This document shows, in pieces, positions 25,931-41,821 of a DNA stretch of 64,000 bases (position 1 is the stretch's first letter; each line of letters starts with the position of its first letter). Below the pieces are notes generated by a model that was given only the letters and a program-made list of their open reading frames with translations, was not told where the DNA came from and ran no database searches. The DNA lies in assembly GCF_045207655.1 (NCBI RefSeq), contig NZ_CP108784.1, positions 1,550,001 to 1,614,000 of the forward strand, given 5' to 3'. Both the position numbers and the translations under genes were made by a program. This DNA is from Embleya sp045207655 (GTDB taxonomy: Bacteria; Actinomycetota; Actinomycetes; Streptomycetales; Streptomycetaceae).

Positions 25931-26060
25931 GCTGGGGCTCCTCGAGGGTGTGGCCGGTTCCGCCCGACGAACGCGGAACCCGTGCGGTGCGGACGGGCCG
26001 GCACCGGGGCGCCGGGGAACCGGGCACGGGGACGTTGATCGATCACTCTCGGTACGGGCG

Positions 26061-26078
26061 CTAAAGCCGTGCTGAAGT
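26061..26078 (-). promoter_or_regulatory. SARP-like box, ABC operon
   Basis: Read on the minus strand, heptamers ACTTCAG and GCTTTAG are separated by 4 bases (11-bp step). The box lies 131-148 bases before the lipoprotein ATG and matches boxes at five other cluster promoters. Confidence 0.65.
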
Positions 26079-26090
26079 CCGGCGCGGCCA

Positions 26091-26204
26091 CCGGCCCGCG
26101 GGCCTTCCGGCAACCGGTCCGCAAACCCTTCGACAGCCGGTCCGCGAGCCCCTCGACGCCCGGCCCGCGAACTCTTCGGCAACCGCCCACGAGCCCGTCG
26201 GCGC
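26091..26204. repeat. Five imperfect 23-bp tandem repeats
   Basis: Units begin at 26091, 26114, 26137, 26160 and 26183 (the last is 22 bp). The shared core is CCGGYCCGCGARCCC followed by a TTCGRCAA-like end. A sixth partial unit begins at 26205. The block sits exactly between the two SARP-like boxes of the divergent promoters. Confidence 0.8.
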
Positions 26205-26220
26205 CCGGCTCGGCGGGCCG

Positions 26221-26238
26221 GTCTTAGCCGCGTTTTAG
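26221..26238 (+). promoter_or_regulatory. SARP-like box, tetronate cassette
   Basis: Heptamers GTCTTAG (26221) and GTTTTAG (26232) are separated by 4 bases. The box lies 151-168 bases upstream of the KSIII-like ATG. Confidence 0.65.
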
Positions 26239-26388
26239 CGCGCCCGCACAGCCTTGCCGCAGCCGTCCCCGCAGCACGGGCACCCACGGGGGCAGCCGGA
26301 AGGCGCGTACGCGGCACCGGACGCGGGCTCGTCACCGCTGCGGGCCGACGGCGCCGCCGGCACTCGCACACGTGAAGGAAGGGCAAGG

Positions 26389-27420
26389 ATGCACGCCTCG
26401 GATATCCACATCCTCGCGGTCGGCACGGCACTCCCGGGCCCGGCCGTGGACAACGCCGCCCTGGCACGACGGTTCGGCATGGAGGCGGTGTGGGAGCAGT
26501 GGATCGACGTCTTCATCGGCACCCGCACACGCCACCTCTCGGTCGACCTGGACAGCGGCGAGATCCGCTCCTCACTGGCCGAACTCGCCACCGCCGCCGC
26601 CGGGCGCGCACTCGCCGAGGCGGGCTTGGCCGCAAGCGACATCGACGTGATGGTGCTGGGTACGGCCACCCCGGACGTGCTGATGCCCGCGACGGTGAAC
26701 ATCGTCGCGGACCGGCTCGGCATCAACGAACTGCCCACCTATCAGCTTCAGTCCGGCTGTGCGGGCGCGGTGCAGGCGCTGGACGTGGCGAGCACCCTGC
26801 TGGCGACCGGCCGGCACCGCACCGCGCTCGTCCTGGGCGGCGACGTGTCCGCGAAGCACTTCGACCTCGACGTCGACCTGCGTGCGTTGTCCCCGGAGGA
26901 GCTGGTCAACTTCGTGCTCTTCGGCGACGGCGCGGGGGCCGCCGTGCTGAGCACCGAGCCGGTGTCCGGGTCGGTGGCGATCCGCGCGATCGTCAACCGG
27001 CTGACCGGGCTGGGCCGGGCGCCCGGACAGGTCATCGAGTGGTTCGGCCTGGCCGATCGGCACGCAGACCGGCCCGCCGCGAGCGAGGACTACAAGATGA
27101 TCGAGGAGTCGGTGCCGGTGATGGCCGGCGAGATCCTCACCGAGCTCCTGGACGGGCTCGGCTGGGACGCGGACGACGTCGACTACCTCCTGCCGCCGCA
27201 GTTGTCCGGCCGGATGACCGCCCGGATCATGCGGACCCTGGACGCGCCTCGCGCGCAGGAGATCACCTGCGTGCACGAGACCGGCAACAACGGCAACGCG
27301 TTGCCGTTCCTGCAATTGGAGCGGGCGCTGCCCAAGATGGCCGCCGGCGACCGCGCCGTGGGCATCGCGGTGGAGTCCAGCAAGTGGATCAAGGCGGGCT
27401 TCGCCCTGGAGAAGATATGA
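26389..27420 (+). CDS. KSIII-like ketosynthase of tetronate formation
   Basis: 343 aa FabH-like fold. The active-site cysteine is C124 in LQSGCAGAVQ. The asparagine segment ETGNNGN is kept, but the usual histidine motif (HQAN-type) is replaced by YLLPPQLSG, so the classical Cys-His-Asn triad is incomplete. By family knowledge, such enzymes in tetronate clusters join the polyketide beta-ketoacyl-ACP to glyceryl-ACP and close the tetronate ring. The ATG at 26389 follows a GGAAGGGCAAGG ribosome site. It is first of six genes joined by ATGA/GTGA overlaps: KSIII, FkbH, ACP, acyltransferase, hydrolase, thioesterase. Confidence 0.88.
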   Translation: MHASDIHILAVGTALPGPAVDNAALARRFGMEAVWEQWIDVFIGTRTRHLSVDLDSGEIRSSLAELATAAAGRALAEAGLAASDIDVMVLGTATPDVLMPATVNIVADRLGINELPTYQLQSGCAGAVQALDVASTLLATGRHRTALVLGGDVSAKHFDLDVDLRALSPEELVNFVLFGDGAGAAVLSTEPVSGSVAIRAIVNRLTGLGRAPGQVIEWFGLADRHADRPAASEDYKMIEESVPVMAGEILTELLDGLGWDADDVDYLLPPQLSGRMTARIMRTLDAPRAQEITCVHETGNNGNALPFLQLERALPKMAAGDRAVGIAVESSKWIKAGFALEKI

Positions 27421-29381
27421 CCACCACCCCATCGCCCGCGGCCGCGAGCGCAGCTCCCGCCCCGACCGGAGTCGACGCGCTGCTCGCGCTGCACCGGGCC
27501 GACCGACTGGTCGCGCGGTACCCGACCGTGCGCGAACTGTTGACCGACGCGACGCCCGCGGAACTGGCGCGGGCCGGGGTGTTGTTGTCCCGCCTGGATC
27601 CGGACGCGGTCCTGGCCGCCCACCCGGGCGTGCGCACCGTCTCGGTCACCATCACCGGACACGGCACCCTGTCCGCGCTGACCGGCGCGCTCACCGGCGA
27701 ACTGGCCCGCCACGGCCTGGTGTCCCGCCCGCAGGTCACCGACTTCGACAGCTACGTCTTCGAACTCTCGGACCCGGACAGCTCGTTGTACGCGGCCAAG
27801 GCGGACCTGGTGCTGTGCGTGCTCGACGCTTCGGTGGTCTTCGACGAGGTACCCCTGCCGTGGACCGCCGCCGACGTGGAACGGGTGTTGTCCGCCAAGG
27901 TGGGCCTGCTCGAACAACTCGCCGCGCGCTACGCCGGCACCGGGACCGGCACGCTGGTGCTCAACACGCTGCCGCTGCCCCGGGCGCACTCGGCGCAATT
28001 GGTCGATCACCGCTCCCGGGCCCGGCTCGGCGCGGTCTGGCGCGAGGCCAACGCGCGCCTGCTCCGGATCGCCGACGCGCACGCGAGCGTCGTCGTCCTG
28101 GACCTGGACCCGCTGCTCGCCGACGGCATCGCGGCCACCGAGCCGCGCCTGCACGTGTACGCCAAGGCGCACCTGTCCGCCGAACTCCTGGCCGGGTACG
28201 CCCGCGAGGCCGCGCACCTGGCCAACAACGTGGTCGGCCGGACCCGCAAGGTGTTGGTGCTCGACCTGGACAACACGCTGTGGGGCGGCGTCCTGGGCGA
28301 CGACGGGATCGAGGGCATCGAGGTCGGCGCCGGCTACCGGGGCGAGGCGTTCACCGCCTTCCAACGCGTGGTCAAACAATTGGGCGCCCAGGGCGTCCTG
28401 CTCGCGGCGGTGAGCAAGAACGATCCCGACCCGGTCCGTGAGGCGCTGCGCGAGCATCCCCGAATGACACTGCGGGAGGCCGACTTCGTCCGGGTTGTGG
28501 CCAACTGGGCTCCCAAGCACGAGAACCTGGCCGAACTCGCGGCCTCGCTCAACCTCGGCCTGGACGCCTTCGTCTTCGTCGACGACAGCCCCTACGAATG
28601 CGGCCTGATCCGACGCGAGTTGCCGGAGGTCGCGGTGGTCCGGCTGGACGAGGAGCCGGCGCTGCACCCGGGTCGGCTGCTCGCCGACGGCTGGTTCGAC
28701 ACCCGCGAGCTGACCAGCGAGGACCGGGCCCGGACCTCGCGCTACCGGGACGAGCTGGATCGGCGCGACTTCCTGGACTCGTTCACCTCGCTCGACGACT
28801 ACCTGAACGAACTGGGCGTGACCGTACGCGTCGCCCCCGCCGGCCCCGACGACACCTCCCGGGTGTCCCAGCTCACGCTGCGCACCAACCAGTTCAACCT
28901 GACCACCCGGCGGCTGCAACAGCCCGCCGTCCAGGCTCTGCTCGCCGACCCGGACGCCCTCGTCCTGACCATCCACACCGCCGACCGCTTCGGCGACAAC
29001 GGTCTGGTCGGCGCGATCCTCGCGCATCGCCGCGACGACGCACTGTACGTGGACAACATGCTGCTGAGCTGCCGGGTGTTCGCCCGGGGCGTCGAGCAGT
29101 CGGCGCTGTCCGCGCTGCTGCGGCACGCGCGCGCGACCGGCGCCGAGGCCGTCTACGGCACATATCGGGCCAGTGCCAAGAACGGCAAGGTCCGCGACCT
29201 CTACCCCCGGTACGGGTTCGTGCCCGTCCCGGGCGAACCCGCGGTGTCCGGCGCGGATCCGCTGGATCCGGCCGCCGCGGACGAAGACGCGCTGACCTTC
29301 CGACACGACCTGGTCGACATCGTCCCGGTGCCCGGGCACGTCGCGCTGACCGAGACCTTCGAAGGAGAACCCGAGCGATGA
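27417..29381 (+). CDS. FkbH-like glyceryl transferase/phosphatase
   Basis: 654 aa. An N-terminal SGNH-like half (about 1-270) precedes the HAD domain with the nucleophile motif VLDLDNTLWGG (D283, D285), then SKND and FVDDSPYE. The C-terminus is a GNAT-like region containing TNQFNLTT. FkbH proteins take 1,3-bisphosphoglycerate, remove phosphate and load the D-glyceryl unit on a dedicated ACP. The next gene encodes that ACP, and the start overlaps the KSIII stop (ATGA). Among PKS clusters this gene set distinguishes tetronate pathways from glycerate-derived methoxymalonyl pathways, because no acyl-CoA dehydrogenase pair accompanies it. Confidence 0.93.
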   Translation: MTTTPSPAAASAAPAPTGVDALLALHRADRLVARYPTVRELLTDATPAELARAGVLLSRLDPDAVLAAHPGVRTVSVTITGHGTLSALTGALTGELARHGLVSRPQVTDFDSYVFELSDPDSSLYAAKADLVLCVLDASVVFDEVPLPWTAADVERVLSAKVGLLEQLAARYAGTGTGTLVLNTLPLPRAHSAQLVDHRSRARLGAVWREANARLLRIADAHASVVVLDLDPLLADGIAATEPRLHVYAKAHLSAELLAGYAREAAHLANNVVGRTRKVLVLDLDNTLWGGVLGDDGIEGIEVGAGYRGEAFTAFQRVVKQLGAQGVLLAAVSKNDPDPVREALREHPRMTLREADFVRVVANWAPKHENLAELAASLNLGLDAFVFVDDSPYECGLIRRELPEVAVVRLDEEPALHPGRLLADGWFDTRELTSEDRARTSRYRDELDRRDFLDSFTSLDDYLNELGVTVRVAPAGPDDTSRVSQLTLRTNQFNLTTRRLQQPAVQALLADPDALVLTIHTADRFGDNGLVGAILAHRRDDALYVDNMLLSCRVFARGVEQSALSALLRHARATGAEAVYGTYRASAKNGKVRDLYPRYGFVPVPGEPAVSGADPLDPAAADEDALTFRHDLVDIVPVPGHVALTETFEGEPER

Positions 29382-29614
29382 GCACGTTGAACACCCTGGA
29401 CGACTTCGTCGCGCTGGTCCGCGACGAACTGGGCCTGCCGATCACCTCGGCGAACGCGGCGGACTCCTTCGACCGATTGGCCGGCTGGGACTCGGTCCAC
29501 CTGCTGTGGCTGCTCACCGCGCTGGAACGGCACACCGGTCGACGCATCTCGCTGCCGGACGTGCTGGAGGCGACCAGCCTGGAGGCCGTCTACACGCTGG
29601 CGGTGTCCGGATGA
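29378..29614 (+). CDS. Discrete acyl carrier protein for glyceryl loading
   Basis: 78 aa, a free-standing ACP. S39 in LAGWDSVHLL is the phosphopantetheine site. It is a four-helix protein with the usual acidic character. The ATG overlaps the FkbH stop. In tetronate pathways the FkbH enzyme loads glycerate onto this ACP and the KSIII-like enzyme uses the product. Confidence 0.93.
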   Translation: MSTLNTLDDFVALVRDELGLPITSANAADSFDRLAGWDSVHLLWLLTALERHTGRRISLPDVLEATSLEAVYTLAVSG

Positions 29615-30462
29615 GCGGCGCGGGCGTCCCGGCGGCCCGCGAACGCCGGCACACGCTGTACTTCCTCGGCGAGATCCGCGCGTTCGCCCCCGTCTTCCTG
29701 GACACCGAGGTCGACATGAGCGCGGTGCTGGCACACCGGACCGCGACCCGGGGCACCGGCCGACCGTACTCGCTGGTGACCTACGTGTTGCACGGTGCCG
29801 CGCGGGTGCTCGCCGACCATCCCGAGGCCAACGCGGCGGCCCTGGGCGGGCTGGTGCCGCGCGTGCTGCGGCACGGTTCGGTGGACGGCAAGCTGACCCT
29901 GGACAAGACCCTCGGCGGCCGGCGCGTCGTGCTCTCGGCGGTGCTGCCCGATCTGGATCACGCGAGTCTGGCCGAGATCCAGCGGCAGGTGTGGCACTAC
30001 GCCGACGGAGACCCGGCGACCATGCCCGAGTTCGCCGCGCTGACCAGACTCCAGCGGCTGCCCAGGCTGATCGGCGCCGTCGCCTTTCGCCGGGTGGTCC
30101 GGCCGCTGCGGACCCGGGCGCGGCGCTTCGGCACCTTCGCGGTCACCTCGCTCGGGCATCGCGCCGTGGACGGCTTCCACTCGGTCGGCGGCACCACCGT
30201 CACCCTGGGCGTGGGCCGGATCGTGCAGCGCCCGGTGGTGCGCGACGGGCGGATCGTCATCGCTCCGATCATGCGCCTGAACCTGGCCTTCGACCACCGC
30301 GTCATCGACGGCGCGGAGGCCGCGGACGTGCTGACCGAGATCAAGCAGGCCCTGGAGGACTTCACCGAGCCCGACCCGGGACCGGCCGAGCCGGCCGCCG
30401 CCCCGGAGCCGGCCGAGGCCGCCGAACCCCGCTCCCCCCTCACGGAAGGCAGCCCGAGGTGA
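29611..30462 (+). CDS. E2-like (2-oxoacid dehydrogenase) acyltransferase of the tetronate cassette
   Basis: 283 aa. Only the catalytic acyltransferase domain of the E2 family is present, with no lipoyl domain. The catalytic motif is FDHRVIDGAEAAD (H229, D233). The C-terminal 30 residues are Pro/Ala/Glu-rich and probably disordered. Family members in tetronate clusters acetylate the primary hydroxyl of the (hydroxymethyl)tetronate, making a leaving group for the following hydrolase-fold enzyme. Overlapping start and stop codons on both sides show tight translational coupling. Confidence 0.9.
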   Translation: MSGAGVPAARERRHTLYFLGEIRAFAPVFLDTEVDMSAVLAHRTATRGTGRPYSLVTYVLHGAARVLADHPEANAAALGGLVPRVLRHGSVDGKLTLDKTLGGRRVVLSAVLPDLDHASLAEIQRQVWHYADGDPATMPEFAALTRLQRLPRLIGAVAFRRVVRPLRTRARRFGTFAVTSLGHRAVDGFHSVGGTTVTLGVGRIVQRPVVRDGRIVIAPIMRLNLAFDHRVIDGAEAADVLTEIKQALEDFTEPDPGPAEPAAAPEPAEAAEPRSPLTEGSPR

Positions 30463-31562
30463 ACGACATCGACGAGCTCAAGCAGTTCGTACTCGTGCAC
30501 GCCAAGGCCCAGAACATCCCGCCGGCGCACTACGGCGAGCTGCTCGGCCGGATCGACAACGACGACGACGGCGCGCCCGGCTCCTGGGCACGCGAGTGGT
30601 CGCGGGGCGCGGCCCGGCTGGCGGGCGACGGGAAGCTGCTGGAGGCGTGCCGGGACTACAACATGGCGCGTTTTCCCTACGTCGACGGCCCGGCCCGGCA
30701 GCAGGCGCTGGAGGGCTGCGTGTCCACGTTCGTCCGCTGGGCCGCCGAGCAGCCCGATCTGGAGCGGATCGACCTGGACCTGCCCGGCGGTCGGGTGGGC
30801 TGCTGGGCCACCGGGTTGACCGACGGGCCCGACGGCGTACGCAAGCCGCTGCTGCTGGTCACCGGCGGCATCGTGAGCGTCAAGGAACAGTGGGCCCCGG
30901 TACTGCTGATGGCCCGCAGACTCGGCCTGGCCGGGGTGGTCACCGAGATGCCCGGCGTGGGCGAGAACACGCTGGCCTACGACCGGGACAGTTGGCGGAT
31001 CCTGTCCGACGTGCTGGACGCGGTGGCCGATCGCGCCGACGTCTCGCGTACGTACGCGGTCGCGCTCAGCTTCAGCGGCCACCTCGCCCTGCGCTGCGCG
31101 GTGTCCGACCAACGCATTCGGGGCGTCGCCACCGCCGGGGTCCCGGTCGGCGCGTTCTTCACCGACGCCGACTGGCAGAGCCGGCTGCCCAGGGTGACCG
31201 TGGACACCCTGGCCCGGCTGACCGGTGCCAAGCCCGAGAACCTGTACGCCCGGATGTCCGACTGGGCGCTGACGCCGGATCAACTGGCCGCCCTGGACAT
31301 CCCGGTGGCCTGCACGGTGAGTCTGCGCGACGAGATCATCCCGCCGGCCGACCCGGACCTGCTGCGGGCGCACGTGCGCAAGCTGAGCCTGAACACCTAT
31401 GACGACGTGCACGGTTCGCCCCGGCACGTGACCGAGACCAGGTTGTGGATCATCGTCTCGGTGCTGCGCATGATGGGCGCCCGCACCCCGCAACGCGCGA
31501 TCCTGGAGGGCCTGTTGGCTGTGCTCCGGTTGCGCCGCCGGCTCACCGGGAGCGGCGGATGA
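30459..31562 (+). CDS. Alpha/beta-hydrolase-fold enzyme, probable acetate-eliminating step to 5-methylene-tetronate
   Basis: 367 aa. A helical N-terminal extension (about 1-120) precedes an alpha/beta hydrolase core with VTGGIVSVKEQW (oxyanion side), the elbow ALSFSGH (S204/S206; the glycines of GxSxG are missing) and a late histidine in DDVHGSPRH. In characterised tetronate pathways the homologous protein removes acetic acid from the acetylated intermediate, leaving an exocyclic methylene. The GTG start overlaps the acyltransferase stop. The assignment rests on family and position within the five-gene cassette. Confidence 0.85.
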   Translation: MNDIDELKQFVLVHAKAQNIPPAHYGELLGRIDNDDDGAPGSWAREWSRGAARLAGDGKLLEACRDYNMARFPYVDGPARQQALEGCVSTFVRWAAEQPDLERIDLDLPGGRVGCWATGLTDGPDGVRKPLLLVTGGIVSVKEQWAPVLLMARRLGLAGVVTEMPGVGENTLAYDRDSWRILSDVLDAVADRADVSRTYAVALSFSGHLALRCAVSDQRIRGVATAGVPVGAFFTDADWQSRLPRVTVDTLARLTGAKPENLYARMSDWALTPDQLAALDIPVACTVSLRDEIIPPADPDLLRAHVRKLSLNTYDDVHGSPRHVTETRLWIIVSVLRMMGARTPQRAILEGLLAVLRLRRRLTGSGG

Positions 31563-32353
31563 GCGCGCGGGCGGGCACCTCGTCCCGCTTCCTGCCGCGT
31601 GAACCCGACGAGATCGGCGCGCCGCTGCGACTGTTCTGCTTCCACCACGCGGGCGGCGCGGCCTCGTCGTTCGGCGACTGGCGGCGCGCGCTCGGCCCGG
31701 GCGTGGACGTTCTGCCGATCCAACTCCCCGGCCGCGAGGGGCGGGCCCGGGAAGCGCGCGCCGGGGAGCTGACCGAGCTGGTCGCCGAGCTCGACGCCGA
31801 CCTGGATCCGTGGCTGAGCGACCGGCCGTACGTCTTCTACGGACACAGCATGGGCGCGCTGGTGGCCCACGCGTTGACCCGACGGCGCTTCGAGCACGAC
31901 CGCACACTGCCCGAACGGCTCGTGGTGGGCGCGTGCCCGGCACCGCATCTGCGCACGCCCCTGGACGGCGCCGCCGAGCGCACCGACGAGGAACTGGGCC
32001 GGTTCCTCCTGGACATCGGCGGCATGTCGCCGACCCTGCTCCGGTATCCGGAGTGGCGCCGCGCGGCGATCGCACTGCTGCGCGACGACCTGCGGTTGTG
32101 CGCGTCCGACCCGCATCGGGGCCACCCGGAGTACGGCGCGCGGCTGCCCTGCCCGATCGAGGTCTTCGCCGGCGTCGACGATCCGCTCGTATCGCTCCCG
32201 CACGCCGCGGCCTGGCACACCTACACATCGGCGCGGTGCCGCGTACACGTGCAATCGGGCGGCCACTTCTTCGCCCAGGAACCGGGCGCGGCCTTCGCGG
32301 CCCGCGCGCTGGCCCCACTCCTGCGCGCACCGGCGGTCGCCCGGGCCTGTTGA
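31559..32353 (+). CDS. Type II thioesterase
   Basis: 264 aa. FCFHHAGGAASSF at the N-terminus, nucleophile elbow YGHSMGALVAH (S97) and GGHFF with H236 are the signature of stand-alone editing thioesterases. It clears mis-primed or stalled acyl groups from PKS carrier domains. The ATG overlaps the hydrolase stop. Since neither PKS protein has a TE domain, a releasing role cannot be excluded, but the TEII sequence type and the tetronate genes favour editing. Confidence 0.92.
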   Translation: MSARAGTSSRFLPREPDEIGAPLRLFCFHHAGGAASSFGDWRRALGPGVDVLPIQLPGREGRAREARAGELTELVAELDADLDPWLSDRPYVFYGHSMGALVAHALTRRRFEHDRTLPERLVVGACPAPHLRTPLDGAAERTDEELGRFLLDIGGMSPTLLRYPEWRRAAIALLRDDLRLCASDPHRGHPEYGARLPCPIEVFAGVDDPLVSLPHAAAWHTYTSARCRVHVQSGGHFFAQEPGAAFAARALAPLLRAPAVARAC

Positions 32354-32759
32354 CCGCCGACGCCCGGCCGTCGAGCGTACGACCACGAGCGTCGGACGTG
32401 GGCGTCGCCCGACACGGGGCCGGGGCCGCGTGACGGCTGTCGCACGACGACGCCCGGCCGAAGCGGGCCGCCGCCGAAGGCTGTACCGCGAGCGTCGAAA
32501 ACCGGATATCGGACCAGGTCCGGTGGGGTGCCCAAGCGCCGTCCCACCGGGCCTTGTCGCGTCCCGGCGCCGGTCGGCACCCGGTCCCGGACGGTCCGCG
32601 CCGACGGCGGCGGTGCGCGGCCGGCCGCTTTAGACGATTCAAAGGCCGGCGTTAGTACCCGCGACAACTTTGGAGCCTGGCAGCACACGAACGGTCCTCA
32701 GGCATCCCCGCACGGTGCGGCCGCCGCGACCTGTTCACGACGAGGGGCAGTGACACGCG
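32354..32759. other. 406-bp PKS promoter region
   Basis: The left two thirds are featureless GC-rich DNA. The triple SARP-like box lies at 32627-32655. No gene is visible. Confidence 0.6.
32627..32655 (+). promoter_or_regulatory. Triple SARP-like box, PKS promoter
   Basis: Three heptamers at exact 11-bp steps: GCTTTAG (32627), TTCAAAG (32638), GCGTTAG (32649). This is the most complete box in the window and lies 105-133 bases upstream of the PKS ATG. Confidence 0.75.
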
Positions 32760-41546
<8,787 letters not shown>

Positions 41547-41575
41547 CCCTCACTCACCCAACCGAACCGCCCATG

Positions 41576-41623
41576 GCCAAGGCCAAGCCCAAGCCCAAGC
41601 CCAAGCCCAAGCCCAAGCCCAAG
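41576..41623 (+). repeat. Hexanucleotide tandem repeat (8 units)
   Basis: Two GCCAAG units then six CCCAAG units, between the PKS genes. In the PKS2 frame, from an ATG at 41573, they encode Ala-Lys and Pro-Lys dipeptide repeats, with no stop before PKS2. A 15-bp direct repeat (CGCCCCACTCCTCTC) lies downstream near 41687-41716. Confidence 0.85.
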
Positions 41624-41821
41624 CCACGGTCTCGCACACCGCCGCGCCCACCACGCACCTTCCGCCCCCGTCACCACGCCCTCTCCGCCCCACTCCTCTC
41701 CGCCCCACTCCTCTCACCCCCGTGTCGCCACCACCGCGACCCAGACCACCCATCCCCCACCCATGCCTCCCCACCCGCGCGCCCCGCGCTACATGCGCCT
41801 CCTTGTCGAGGAGAAGTTCCG

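Larger units (their letters stand above)
25931..26388. other. 458-bp divergent promoter region (ABC operon / tetronate cassette)
   Basis: Holds two SARP-like boxes, one per direction, with a block of five 23-bp tandem repeats between them. No gene is visible. Confidence 0.7.

Noticed and set aside
26091..26204. Possible CRISPR array
   Set aside because: The 23-bp units are directly adjacent with no spacers, are imperfect, and no cas genes are near.
26389..29614. Methoxymalonyl-ACP pathway, suggested by FkbH + ACP
   Set aside because: No acyl-CoA dehydrogenase, 3-hydroxyacyl dehydrogenase or O-methyltransferase is present; the KSIII, E2-like acyltransferase and hydrolase fit tetronate formation instead.
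31559..32353. Thioesterase as the chain-releasing enzyme making a free acid or lactone
   Set aside because: Its motifs are those of stand-alone editing thioesterases and a complete tetronate cassette is available for release. Kept only as a minor alternative.
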